This document shows, one piece after another, positions 1-10,000 of a DNA stretch of 57,517 bases (the first letter of the stretch is position 1; every line of letters begins with the position of its first letter). The stretch is from NCBI GenBank assembly GCA_016935015.1, contig JAFGRT010000070.1:1-57517 (forward strand). Direction: 5' to 3'. The DNA comes from Acidobacteriota bacterium (lineage in GTDB: Bacteria; Acidobacteriota; JAAYUB01). Made by a program: the position numbers and the translations under genes. The notes beneath the pieces were generated by a model. The model was not told the DNA's origin, searched no databases, and saw nothing but the letters and a program-made list of their open reading frames with translations.

Positions 1-55
1 CCGCGCAGTCTTGTCAAGCGTTCTTCGTTCCTGCCTTTCCGTCAGCCAAATCAGT

Positions 56-84
56 TTGACAAATTTTACCCGGGCGGATAAAAT
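56..84 (+). promoter_or_regulatory. sigma70-type promoter for the ferredoxin-AOR operon
   Basis: A perfect -35 TTGACA (56-61) and a -10 TAAAAT (79-84) are separated by exactly 17 bases. Transcription would begin near 91, leaving a leader of about 30 bases with GGAGG at 104-108 before the ATG at 121. This is a sequence match only, but it is the best housekeeping promoter in the window. Confidence 0.75.
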
Positions 85-120
85 GCAGTTTTACTATAAC
101 CGAGGAGGTCCTGCCGCCCC

Positions 121-519
121 ATGAAGTACCTGAAAACCCATGACGAGAAATGCATCGGCTGCAACCGCTGCATGAGCGTTTGTTCCATGACCTTTTTCAA
201 GGAAGACAATTTCGCGAAATCGGCGATCCAGGTCAGGCCCAAGGAAGAGGGCGGTTACCAGTTGATCGTTTGCAACCAAAGCTATCGAAATTGCGTGGCC
301 GAATGCCCAACTCAGGCGATTTCCATCAACAAGCTCGGCGTCGTTCTCATCAACAAAAAACTCTGCATCAACTGCCTGAGCTGTGTAGCGGCCTGTCCCA
401 TCAACGCCATGATGCATTTTCCGGGCGGACTGTACCCTTTCAAATGCGTCGCTTGCGGCGCCTGTGTGAAAGAGTGTCCCACCCAGGCTCTAGAAATTGT
501 CCAGGAGGAATCAGCATGA
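121..519 (+). CDS. poly-[4Fe-4S] ferredoxin subunit of AOR-type enzyme
   Basis: A 132-residue iron-sulfur protein with four cysteine clusters in a row: CIGCNRCMSVC near residues 13-23, a C...CVAECP group near 57-71, CINCLSCVAACP near 87-98 and CVACGACVKECP near 109-120. It could carry up to four [4Fe-4S] clusters and act as an electron wire. Its stop overlaps the start of the AOR-family gene (ATGA at 516-519), so the two are translationally coupled and very likely form one enzyme. Small ferredoxin-like partners of this type accompany several AOR-family enzymes (Aromatoleum-type AOR, WOR5, and BamC next to BamB). Which electron acceptor it serves cannot be told from the sequence. Confidence 0.9.
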   Translation: MKYLKTHDEKCIGCNRCMSVCSMTFFKEDNFAKSAIQVRPKEEGGYQLIVCNQSYRNCVAECPTQAISINKLGVVLINKKLCINCLSCVAACPINAMMHFPGGLYPFKCVACGACVKECPTQALEIVQEESA

Positions 520-2690
520 ACGATCACATTCACCCGACCCCGGCCGAGATGAAGGCCCAACATCGGCTGGTGGCGGAATACACATACGAATTGCGGCCCG
601 TGGAGAAGGGATACAACCATCGCACCCTCTACGTGAATGTGGGCACCGGCGAAATTCGCGAAAAACCCGTCAGCGAGGAAATGCGAAAGAAATTTACCGG
701 TGGCAAGGGTTTCGGACTTAAGTTGCTGTGGGAGGCCATCCAGGACAACACCGCCTGGAATGATCCTGAAAACGAGATCAACATCGGCATCGGTCCCATC
801 GGCGGCAACACCAATTATCCCGGATCCGGCAAATCGCTGGTCGTCAGCATCTCGCCGTTGACCGGTATCCCCATTGACAGTAATGTCGGCGGGTATTTCG
901 GGCCGTACCTGAAATTCTCCGGGTTCGATGCGCTGGAGGTCCAGGGTAAGGCATCCGAGGAGACCATTGTTTATATCGACGGCGATAAGGGCACGGTCCA
1001 GATCCTGACAGCTCCTGCCGAGGCCATCGACAGCCATGTGCTGGCCGAGCAACTTATCGAGATGTTCGCCGACAGTGAGGCCGGCCGGCGCCACGTGGCC
1101 ACCGTTTCGGCCGGTCGCGGCTCCGATCACACCTATATCGGTTGCCTGAACTTCTCTTTCTGGGATGTCCGCCGCAAGGTGGCCCGCCTCAAGCAGGCCG
1201 GCCGTGGCGGCATCGGCACCGTCCTGCGCGACAAGAAGATCAAGGCGCTGGTGGTGAAATTTTCCGGGCTTACCGGCAAGTCCAACAATCCCGCGGACCT
1301 GGAAACAATCCAGAAAACCGGTCTGAAGCTGCACAAAGAGATCATCGCCCACGATGCCAGCCAGTGCCGGATGCGCGAGATCGGCACCGCCCATCTCGTT
1401 GAAATCATGGACGAATACGATCTCCTGCCCACCAAGAATTTCAAGTACGGCCGACATGAGGATACGCCCAAGATCGATTCGCATAGTCTGGTGAAATTCA
1501 TCACCCAGGGATTGCCCGATGGTTGCTGGTTCGGTTGCACCATGGCCTGTGCCAAGGTGGCCGACGGCTTCACCCTCCGCACCGGCCCCTACCAGGGCCA
1601 TCAGGTTTCAGTGGACGGGCCGGAATACGAAACCGTGGGCGGGTGCGGGTCCAACTGCGCCATCTTCGATCCCGCCGCCGTCATCGAGATTAACTTTTAC
1701 TGCGATACGTACGGAATCGACACCATCTCTTTTGGTACCCTGGTGGCATTCATCATGGAATGCTGGGAAAACGGCATCCTGAACAAGGAACGGACCGGTG
1801 GATTGGACTTTACTTGGGGCAATTGGCAGAGTGCCCTGGAATTGATTCACCAGATGGCCCGCGGCGAAGGTTTCGGCCTGATCGCCGGCAGGGGCGTGCG
1901 GCAGATGAAAACCTACTTTGCCGAGCACTACGGGGCTGATCCGGCCTTCCTGCATGATATTGGTTGCGAATGCAAGGGTCTGGAGTACTCCCAGTATGTG
2001 TCCAAGGAATCCCTGGCCCAGCAGGGCGGCTACAGCATGGCGCTCAAGGGGCCGCAGCACGATGAGGCCTGGCTGATCTTCATGGACATGGTCAACAACC
2101 AGATCCCCACGTTCGAAGACAAGGCCGAAGCACTCTATTACTTCCCCTTGTTCCGGACCTGGTTCGGCCTGCAGGGTTTGTGCAAGCTGCCCTGGAACGA
2201 CATCGAGCCGCCCGACAACGCCGAAACCGACGAACCGGCCAAGGTGCCCGAGCATGTTCAGAATTACGTGGACATGTACAAGGCGGTAACGGGGGAGCCG
2301 TTCGACAAGCACGAACTGATCCGGCAATCCGAGCGGGTTTACAATTTCCAGAAAGTGTTCTCCCTGCGCCTGGGCAAGGGCAGCCGGGAGGGGGACAAGC
2401 CACCCTACCGGATGGTCGGTCCCGTCACCGTGGAGGAGTACGAGTCCCGCCAGGATCGGTACGATGCCCAGCTCCGGGAGAAATTGGGAGTGGATCCGAA
2501 CGGCATGGACACCTCCCAAAAGCTTCAGACACTTCGCACGTATCGGGAACAGCAGTACGAATATCTGTTGGACGCCGTCTACAAGCGCAAGGGCTGGACG
2601 CCGGAGGGCGTACCGACCGTGGAGCATCTGGAAAAGATCGGTATGGCCTTCCCGGATGTGGTGGAAGTGGTCCGGCGCTACCTGACATAA
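516..2690 (+). CDS. aldehyde:ferredoxin oxidoreductase family tungsten enzyme, catalytic subunit
   Basis: A 724-residue protein starting at the ATG overlapping the ferredoxin stop, with AGGAGG just upstream. Family hallmarks are visible in order: a fold-entry segment FTGGKGFGLKLLW near residue 60, a pterin-binding region with GGNTNYPGSGKSL and SPLTG near 100-120, GGYFGPYLKFSGFDALEVQGKA split around 130-150, AGRGGIGTVLRDKKIKALVV near 230, and a distal cysteine in QGLCKLPWN near 555. Known AOR enzymes bind a tungsten bis-pterin cofactor and one [4Fe-4S] cluster and oxidise aldehydes to acids, or run the reverse. BamB-type members reduce benzoyl-CoA. The protein is about 100 residues longer than classical AORs, with an N-terminal extension. 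The proximal cluster cysteines read CxxxCxxxC near residue 332 instead of the usual CxxCxxxC. The substrate is unknown; aldehyde oxidation is the default guess. Confidence 0.88.
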   Translation: MNDHIHPTPAEMKAQHRLVAEYTYELRPVEKGYNHRTLYVNVGTGEIREKPVSEEMRKKFTGGKGFGLKLLWEAIQDNTAWNDPENEINIGIGPIGGNTNYPGSGKSLVVSISPLTGIPIDSNVGGYFGPYLKFSGFDALEVQGKASEETIVYIDGDKGTVQILTAPAEAIDSHVLAEQLIEMFADSEAGRRHVATVSAGRGSDHTYIGCLNFSFWDVRRKVARLKQAGRGGIGTVLRDKKIKALVVKFSGLTGKSNNPADLETIQKTGLKLHKEIIAHDASQCRMREIGTAHLVEIMDEYDLLPTKNFKYGRHEDTPKIDSHSLVKFITQGLPDGCWFGCTMACAKVADGFTLRTGPYQGHQVSVDGPEYETVGGCGSNCAIFDPAAVIEINFYCDTYGIDTISFGTLVAFIMECWENGILNKERTGGLDFTWGNWQSALELIHQMARGEGFGLIAGRGVRQMKTYFAEHYGADPAFLHDIGCECKGLEYSQYVSKESLAQQGGYSMALKGPQHDEAWLIFMDMVNNQIPTFEDKAEALYYFPLFRTWFGLQGLCKLPWNDIEPPDNAETDEPAKVPEHVQNYVDMYKAVTGEPFDKHELIRQSERVYNFQKVFSLRLGKGSREGDKPPYRMVGPVTVEEYESRQDRYDAQLREKLGVDPNGMDTSQKLQTLRTYREQQYEYLLDAVYKRKGWTPEGVPTVEHLEKIGMAFPDVVEVVRRYLT

Positions 2691-2716
2691 CCAGTCAAGG
2701 GAATGAATGGAACGAG

Positions 2717-2741
2717 AGGGCGGCCGGAAGCCGCCCTTTTT
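2717..2741 (+). terminator. rho-independent terminator after the AOR gene
   Basis: An 8-bp stem AGGGCGGC / GCCGCCCT with a CGGAA loop is followed directly by a T tract (2737-2741). It closes the ferredoxin-AOR operon 26 bases after the stop codon and separates it from the convergent NRPS operon. Confidence 0.85.
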
Positions 2742-2812
2742 CGTATTGCACCGAGGATCGGCCTTGATACGGCTCGCTCATATCCCGGAGCAAACATGAA
2801 CGAAAAGGCGCA

Positions 2813-5800
2813 TCAGGTCTCCGTGACGGTCGTCAGGGACTGTTCCAGGGCGGCGGGCAGTCGGCGGGCCAGGTCGCTGACGGCCGGTTCCTGAAGGACG
2901 GCGGCATGACGGCCCTGGATGTGATGGACCGTCACCCCGCGGCGGGCGAATCTTCCCCAGCCGAGGTCCGTGGTCTGCGGATGCAGCAGGCCGCGGGAGC
3001 GGGAGCGGAACACATGCACGTGCAGGTCGCCCCGCGGGGGGGTATACCGCTGCAGGACCTCCAGGTGACGGAAGGCGAATTCCTTGCGCTCATCCCGCAC
3101 ATCGCGCATCCAGTCATACCGGTCGTGGCCCATGACCCGACGGACCCGGTCACGCACCGGTGGTTTCGTATCCTGGCCCTCCTTCGGGGATTGCCGCAGC
3201 AGATCCAGTATCCAGAACGGGATACTCTTGACGAAGTTCCACCACATGTTGGGCGTAAGCAGACGGTTCGGCCGCAGGTCCGGCCGCAGCATGCAGGTAT
3301 CCAGCAGGCCGATGAAAGGGACGGTCTTACCCCGGGTGATCAGCTGCCGCGCCATTTCGAAGGCAATGATGCCGCCCGAGGAATAGCCGGCCAGCAGGTA
3401 CGGCCCTTCCGAGAAGTGACGGCACAGCTCGTCAATATAGAATCCGGCCAACTCTTCCAGGGTGCCGAAATGAACAAAACCCTCACCCGACTGGGGGGGC
3501 CGGACACCCCAGACCGGCTGCTCCGGCGGCAGCAGCTCCGCCAGGCGGCGGTAGTTGATGACATAGCCGCCGTAGCTGTGAACGCAGAAGAGAGGCGGCC
3601 GGGAGCCTTCCGGTTTGATCGCCACCAGGACCGATCGCCCGGCGGGCCGGCTCGACCGATTTTCCAGGTACCGGGCCTGGCGGGCGATGGTCGGGGCTTC
3701 GAAGAGCATGGAGACAGGCAGATCCAGACCCAGCCGTTTCTCCAGGTGTCGGATGAGCACCACGGCCAGCAGGGAATGGCCACCCAGGTCGAAGAAATTT
3801 TGATCGGCCGAGTCAACGGGCGAGCCCAGCACGTCCGCCCAGATTTCGGCGATGGTGTGTTCCATGGGTGACAGGGATTCGGAGAGGGGCGGAGCGGCCG
3901 GCAGCGGCCGGCCCGGTGTCTTCACCAGTGCCCGCCGGTCCACTTTTCCGCTGGCAGTCCGTGGCATTCGGGTTAGGAGCTGGAATGACCCGGGGATCAT
4001 GTAATCGGGCAGGGCCGCCGCCAGCCATTCCCGCAAGTCGGGCGGTGACGGTTCATCATCGGCGCCGCCCACCAGGTAGGCCGCCAGGCTGGTATGGCCG
4101 CCTTCATCGGTTACGGAAACGACGGCACAATCGCCGACGGCGGGGTGCTCGCCCAGGCGCGCCTCGATTTCCCGGGGTTCGACGCGGAAGCCGCGAATCT
4201 TGACCTGACGGTCGGTCCGGCCCCGGAATTCAATGACGCCGTCTTCGCGCCAGACGGCCACATCGCCGGTGCGATACATTACGGCGCCGGGTGTGCCGGC
4301 GAAGGGATCCGGCACGAACGCCGCGCGGGTCAGATCGGGCCGGCCGTAATACCCTTGCGCCACTGGCTGGCCGCCAATGGCCAATTCGCCCGGGACGCCA
4401 ATGGGCACAGGCTGGAGAAGCGGATCGAGAACGTACAGGCGGGCGTTGGCAATGGGGCGTCCGATGGCCGGCAGCGCCGGCCAGTTGTCCGGCGCACCGG
4501 TCAGTGGGTACGACGACACCACGTGGGTTTCGGTGGGGCCATACTGGTTTTCCAGCCGGCATCCGGGCAGGCGGAGGAAAAAATCCCGAATGGCCGGGGT
4601 GATCCGCAACTGCTCGCCGGCCGTGATCACTTCCGACAAGCTTGACGGAAAAACCGCCCGGTGAACCGCGGAGTCGGCCAGGTGATGCAACATCACATAG
4701 GGCAGGAAAATTCGATGAATCTCTTGCGCAACGAGGAACGCCAGCAGTCGTTCGGGATCGCGCCGTTCAGCATCAGTGGGCATGACCAAGGCGCCGCCGG
4801 AGGCCCAGGTGGTGAAAAGCTCCTGAAAGGAGACATCGAAACTGGGCGAGGCGAACTGCAAGGTGCGCCGGCCGGAGTCAAATGCGGGTTGCCCGATCTG
4901 CCAACGGATAAGATTGAGCAGGGGGCGGTGCGGCATGGCCACACCCTTGGGGATGCCTGTCGATCCCGAGGTGAATAGAATATAGGCCAGGCGCTCCGGG
5001 TCGGGGTCCGGAGGTGGCAAGTCAGGTGGTGCGGTTGCCGCCGCCGTCGGCTGATCTTCCATGATGAGTAGCGGGCACGGCGCCGTCGACGGGTGGAATG
5101 GCGAAGCCTCGCCGCGTCCGACGAGGATCAGCCGCAGCCGGGCCTGGGCGGCCATAAAGTCCAGCCGCTGGGATGGATATTCCGGATCCAGGGGCACACA
5201 GGTCGCACCGGCCCGCAATACACCCAGGACAGACACGGGCAGGCGCCAGCCCCGGTGAAGGCAGAGTCCCACCCGGTCGCCCGGCTCGACACCCTCCCGT
5301 CTCAGCCGGGTGACCAGGTCATCCGCCGCCGCCAGCAGCTGGGCGTAGGTCAATCCACCATCCGCCGAGATGACGGCCGGATGATGGGGAATCCGGCCGG
5401 CGGTTTCGGTGACGAATCGGGTGATGTCACCGCCGGGCGGCGACTCCGTTCGCGTATCATTCCACTCGACCAGAACCTGCCGGCGCTCCGCCGGCGAGAG
5501 CAGGGGCAGCCGGCCGATAGATTGCGCCGGGTCGGCCGCAATCCCCTGCAGCAGCAACAAGTAGTGATCGCGGAGACGGCGCGCGGTCGCTGGAGTGAAA
5601 AGGTCGGTGTTGTACTCCAGGAAGCCGGTGATCTCCTCGCCACGAGTCTCCAGAAAACAGGACAGGTCGAAGAGAGCTGTGCCGCGGTGGAGCCATTGGG
5701 GCGTCACGTCCAGGCCCATCAGGCGCAGAGGCTGTGACGATGTATTCAGCAAAGCGAACATCATCTGGAATAGAGGATTGCGGCTGAGGTCCCGGGCGGG

Positions 5801-7027
5801 CTGCAGCTCGCGCACCAGTTTCTCGAAGGGGATTTCCTGATGATCGTAGGCGTCCAACGCCACCTCCCGAACCGCACCCAGGAAATCCAGGAAGGACTTG
5901 TCCGCCCGGAGATGACTCCGCAACATCAGGGTATTGACGAAAAAGCCGATGAGGGGCTCGATCTCTCGCCGGGTGCGATTGGCCACGGGAGTCCCGATGG
6001 TGATGTCGGCCTGGCCGGTATACCGAAACAGCAGGCTCTGGAAAGCCGCCAGCAGGGTCATGAACAGGGTCGCCCCCTCGCGGCGGCTGAGGGCCGTCAA
6101 TTCCGCTGTCAGCGCTGCCGGCAACGTCAGGTATTCGACGGCCCCGGCCGAGGTCTGGACGGCCTGCCGCGGGCGGGCCACCGGCAATTCCAGCGGCTCA
6201 GGAAGGGATCGGAAGTGTTCCCGCCAGTACGACAACTGCTGTTCCAGAATCGGACCCTGCAGCCGCTCCCGCTGCCAGATGGCGAAATCGGCATATTGCA
6301 CGGGCAGATCCGGCAAGGCCGGTGTGTTGTTCGATCGATGGGCCGCATAGAGAAGGGATAATTCGTTGTAGAGGATGCCCAGTGACCAACCATCGGAAGC
6401 GATATGATGGGTGATCAGCAACAACAGGTGATCCTGCGGCGCCAACCGGGCCAGGGCGGCACGCAGCATAACGTCCCGCCCCAGATCGAAGGAACGCCGG
6501 CTCTCCTCCCGCAACCGTTCCCTGGCGGCAGCCAGGCGGCCGGTGGCGGGCAGCAGCTGCAGGTCGATCTCCGTCAGCACCACCGGGCTGGCCGGGCGAA
6601 CCTGCTGGTAGGGCCTGGTTTCGCCGAGGGCATAGACGGTTCGTAAAACCTCGTGACGCTGGACAAGACCGTCCAGGGCTCCTTGGAGGGCGGCGATGTC
6701 GAGAGGTCCCAAGAGCCGGAAGGCCCGGGAGATGATATACGCCGGGCTGTCTCTATCCAGCTGGTCCAGGAACCAGAGCCGCTGCTGGGCAAAGGAAAGG
6801 GGTATCTGCGCCGGCCGCGGCTGTGGGATAAGGTCACCGGCAGTTTCTCCGGCCAGACGCTGACCGAGACGGGATCGCAGCAGCGCCAGCTGGGCGGGCG
6901 ACAGGCCGGCGACCTTTCGGGCCAGGTCCGGTGGCAGATCGGAGAGCGGGACGGCGGTGGAATCACTGGTTCCATCCGGCGGGTAGCCGTTTACGTACGG
7001 ATCGTAGTCTTCACTGTAATCAGTCAT
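2813..7027 (-). CDS. NRPS module C-A-PCP-TE (termination, proline-like A domain)
   Basis: A 1404-residue nonribosomal peptide synthetase. Domains in order: condensation (about 70-500, catalytic HHIASDG), adenylation (about 530-1040; FTSGSTGIPKG, NQYGPTETH, YRTGD, GRTDRQVKIRGFRVE), peptidyl carrier (about 1055-1125; LGGHSL with the phosphopantetheine serine) and a type I thioesterase (about 1150-1390; GYSSGG nucleophile, a downstream Asp in LLDTC and a His in GRHAAV). Aligning the A domain by eye to GrsA gives the pocket code D-V-Q-F-I-A-Q-V-V-K, which matches the known proline code DVQLIAHVVK at eight of ten positions. The ETHVV and FDVSFQELF stretches are also typical of proline domains. The gene is the last of the three-gene operon, 30 bases behind the previous NRPS, with GGAG before its ATG. 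The TE should release the finished acyl-dipeptide as an acid or ester. Confidence 0.93.
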   Translation of the reverse strand: MTDYSEDYDPYVNGYPPDGTSDSTAVPLSDLPPDLARKVAGLSPAQLALLRSRLGQRLAGETAGDLIPQPRPAQIPLSFAQQRLWFLDQLDRDSPAYIISRAFRLLGPLDIAALQGALDGLVQRHEVLRTVYALGETRPYQQVRPASPVVLTEIDLQLLPATGRLAAARERLREESRRSFDLGRDVMLRAALARLAPQDHLLLLITHHIASDGWSLGILYNELSLLYAAHRSNNTPALPDLPVQYADFAIWQRERLQGPILEQQLSYWREHFRSLPEPLELPVARPRQAVQTSAGAVEYLTLPAALTAELTALSRREGATLFMTLLAAFQSLLFRYTGQADITIGTPVANRTRREIEPLIGFFVNTLMLRSHLRADKSFLDFLGAVREVALDAYDHQEIPFEKLVRELQPARDLSRNPLFQMMFALLNTSSQPLRLMGLDVTPQWLHRGTALFDLSCFLETRGEEITGFLEYNTDLFTPATARRLRDHYLLLLQGIAADPAQSIGRLPLLSPAERRQVLVEWNDTRTESPPGGDITRFVTETAGRIPHHPAVISADGGLTYAQLLAAADDLVTRLRREGVEPGDRVGLCLHRGWRLPVSVLGVLRAGATCVPLDPEYPSQRLDFMAAQARLRLILVGRGEASPFHPSTAPCPLLIMEDQPTAAATAPPDLPPPDPDPERLAYILFTSGSTGIPKGVAMPHRPLLNLIRWQIGQPAFDSGRRTLQFASPSFDVSFQELFTTWASGGALVMPTDAERRDPERLLAFLVAQEIHRIFLPYVMLHHLADSAVHRAVFPSSLSEVITAGEQLRITPAIRDFFLRLPGCRLENQYGPTETHVVSSYPLTGAPDNWPALPAIGRPIANARLYVLDPLLQPVPIGVPGELAIGGQPVAQGYYGRPDLTRAAFVPDPFAGTPGAVMYRTGDVAVWREDGVIEFRGRTDRQVKIRGFRVEPREIEARLGEHPAVGDCAVVSVTDEGGHTSLAAYLVGGADDEPSPPDLREWLAAALPDYMIPGSFQLLTRMPRTASGKVDRRALVKTPGRPLPAAPPLSESLSPMEHTIAEIWADVLGSPVDSADQNFFDLGGHSLLAVVLIRHLEKRLGLDLPVSMLFEAPTIARQARYLENRSSRPAGRSVLVAIKPEGSRPPLFCVHSYGGYVINYRRLAELLPPEQPVWGVRPPQSGEGFVHFGTLEELAGFYIDELCRHFSEGPYLLAGYSSGGIIAFEMARQLITRGKTVPFIGLLDTCMLRPDLRPNRLLTPNMWWNFVKSIPFWILDLLRQSPKEGQDTKPPVRDRVRRVMGHDRYDWMRDVRDERKEFAFRHLEVLQRYTPPRGDLHVHVFRSRSRGLLHPQTTDLGWGRFARRGVTVHHIQGRHAAVLQEPAVSDLARRLPAALEQSLTTVTET

Positions 7028-7057
7028 TCGTACTCCATGCGTCCATGTCCGGCCGGC

Positions 7058-10000
7058 TCAGGCTGATTGGTCCGGCCGCCGGGATTCCATGATTTCATCC
7101 ACCAAGGACTCCACTTCGGGCTCCGGGATGGACAATTGTCTGTCGATCCACTCGGCCAGCTCATCCAGCCTGGGCCGGTCGAACACTACCCTTAGCGGAA
7201 CCGCCAGGCCCAGCGCCTTCTCCAGCCGCACCACCAGCCGGGTGGCTAGCAGCGAATGTCCGCCCGAGTGGAAGAAATGCTGCCGGCGGGAGATGCTTTC
7301 CAGTTCAAGGATTTCCCGCCAGATGTCGGCCAGGTGCTTTTCCTGAACGGTCCGGGGCGGGGACGGGTCGTCGTCCATGACACTCGGGACGGAACATGTG
7401 GGCAACCGCCCATAGTCGACTTTGCCGCTGGGGAGGACCGGCAATTCGGTCACGCACTCCATCCGCGCCGGAATCATATAATACGGCAGCTTGCGCGCAA
7501 GGAAGCGCCGGAGTTGCGGAATCGATATGGTGGAATGTCCGGCTATGGGGGCAACGTAAGCCGCCAGCTGATCGCCCGATGATTTGCTTGGCTGCAGGAT
7601 GACGGCTGCCTGACCGACCTGGGGATGGGACCGCAGGCTGTTTTCGATCTCGCCCGGTTCGATGCGGAAGCCGCGCAGCTTGATCTGCCGGTCGCGGCGA
7701 CCCATGAATTCGATGTTCCCGTCGGCCAGATATCGCCCCCAGTCGCCGCTGCGGAACATCCTTTCCGTGCCACCCGGGCGGAAAGGATCGGGCAAAAAGC
7801 ATTCGGCGGTCAGTTCGGGACGCCGGTGGTAGCCCTGGGCCACGTTGATCCCGCCGATGTATATTTCGCCGGCCACTCCCGGCGGGACGGGCCGTTGGTG
7901 CCGGTCCAGGATGTAGACCCAACAGTCGCGGATCGGGCGGCCGATAGGCAGAGTGGCGGCTTCATAATCCTTTGTACACGGCCACATGGTGGCGAAGATG
8001 CATGTTTCCGTGGGACCGTACCCGTTGTAGACCGCGACTCCCTTTCGCATGAATGCTCGGGCCAGATCGGGCGGACAGATCTCGCCTCCGGCGACGATGC
8101 GGGTCACAGACGGACAATGGAAAATACCGCCGTGGTCGGCCAGCAGGCGCAACCAGCCGGGGACGCCTTGCAGCAGGGTGATACCATGACGCCGGATCAA
8201 GTCCACCAGGTACGCAGAATCCCGCGATCCGTCGGGCGACGCAACCACCAGGCCGGCTCCGGCGATGAGTGCCGTAAATATTTCCGAGAAAGCGAAGTCG
8301 AAAGAAAAATTCGCCTGGTGCAACAGGACATCCCGCGGAGTGACCCGGAGGAAATCGGCCAGCCAGCCGATGCAGTTGTCCAGTGCCTGGCGGCGGACGG
8401 CCACACCCTTGGGGCGGCCGGTGGAACCGGAGGTGTAGATGAGATACGCCTCATCCGCGGAGTTGCTCACCGGCAGCAGGGACGGATCACTCCCGACCGG
8501 CTCCGCAGGAACGCTCAGCGTGGGCCAGGACTGTATCGGTACAGTTATTCCCCAGAAATCCTCGTCCGGAGATCGGGTGATGAGCAGGTCCGGCGCGGCG
8601 TCCTCAAGGATGAAGCGGCGGCGGTCACGCGGATCCTCCGGGGCAAGAGGCACGAAAGCCGCGCCGCAGCGCAGGACGGCGAGCACGGCCAGCACGAGTT
8701 CCGATGACCGCGGCAGAAGGATGCCCACCCGACGGCCGGGGCCCATACCTTGAGCGGCCAGGCGGCGGGCCGCCCGGCGGGTGAGGGTTATCAGCTCGCC
8801 ATAGGTGACGACAGTTTCGTCAAAAACCAGGGCCGGCCGGTCCGGTCCTTGGGTGGCCTGCTGTTCGATGCGAGTCATCAGGGGGATGGGGGTCGAGGGT
8901 TGCAACGGGCCGCTGGACAAAACCAGAAGGCTGCTCCGCTCCTGTTCCGTCATCAGATCGATGCGCGACACCGGTTCATCAGGGCGGGACAGCAGTTGTT
9001 GCATCACGTGCTCATAATGCCGGATCATTCGCCGAATCGTCTCCGCCGCGAACAGGTCGGTGTTGTATTCGATGTGGCCACGCAGAAGATCGCCGATCGG
9101 CTCCATATCCAGCGTCAGCTCGAATCGGGCGATGCCGAAATCCACCGGCACCAGTTCCAGGATGAGGTCTCCGGCCGGCGGTGGAGGCACAGGGAAATTT
9201 CGAAAGTTGAACATCATTTGGAAGAGCGGGGACCGGCTGAGATCCCGCGGCGGTTGCAGCTCCTCCACAACCCGCGCAAAGGATAAATCCTGGTATTGGC
9301 CCATCGCCAGTATATCCTGACGGATGGCGGCCAGTAGCTGCCGGGCGGTGGGATCGGCGGCCAGATCAGCCCGATACACCTGGCTGTTCATCAGGCAGCC
9401 GATCATGTTTTCCAATGCCGGGTGAGGGCGGCCGGCCACGGGGATGCCGATGGCGAAATCGTCCTGGGAGGCATACCGTTGCAACAGGATGGCCCAGCCG
9501 GCCAGCAGGATCATAAACGGAGTAAGCCTGTTCTCGTGACCGAATTCCCGCATGGCCGACATCAGTTCCGCGTCCAGCGTCACCGGGCACCACGCGCCGC
9601 GGAATGATTCCATCGCGGGTCGGGGATAATCCGTGGGCAGTTGGAGGGGAGGACAGGAATGCAGCTTGCCGCGCCAGTAATCCAAGGCGGGTTGGACATC
9701 CGCCACGGCGGCTTGTCGCTGCTCCCAGCAGGCGAAGTCGCCGAACTGCAAGCCGGGCGCGGCATCCGCGGGTCGGTTGTGGAGGATATCCTCACAGGCG
9801 GCGGCCAGCTCACGTCGAAACAGAAGTTTGGACCAACCGTCGAAAATCAGGTGGTGGGTCAGGACCAGCAGCGCATGTTCATCCTGTCGGACCCGCAGCA
9901 GAACATATCGGGTCAACGGTCCCTTTTCGAAATCCAAAGGCATCCGGCTCAACCGGCGGAGCAGCTCCACTGTCGAGGCATCCGGTGGAGTGAAAGAGAG

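Noticed and set aside
2813-7027. Long plus-strand frames inside the NRPS region
   Set aside because: They are reverse-strand shadows caused by high GC; the minus-strand reading shows full NRPS motifs.
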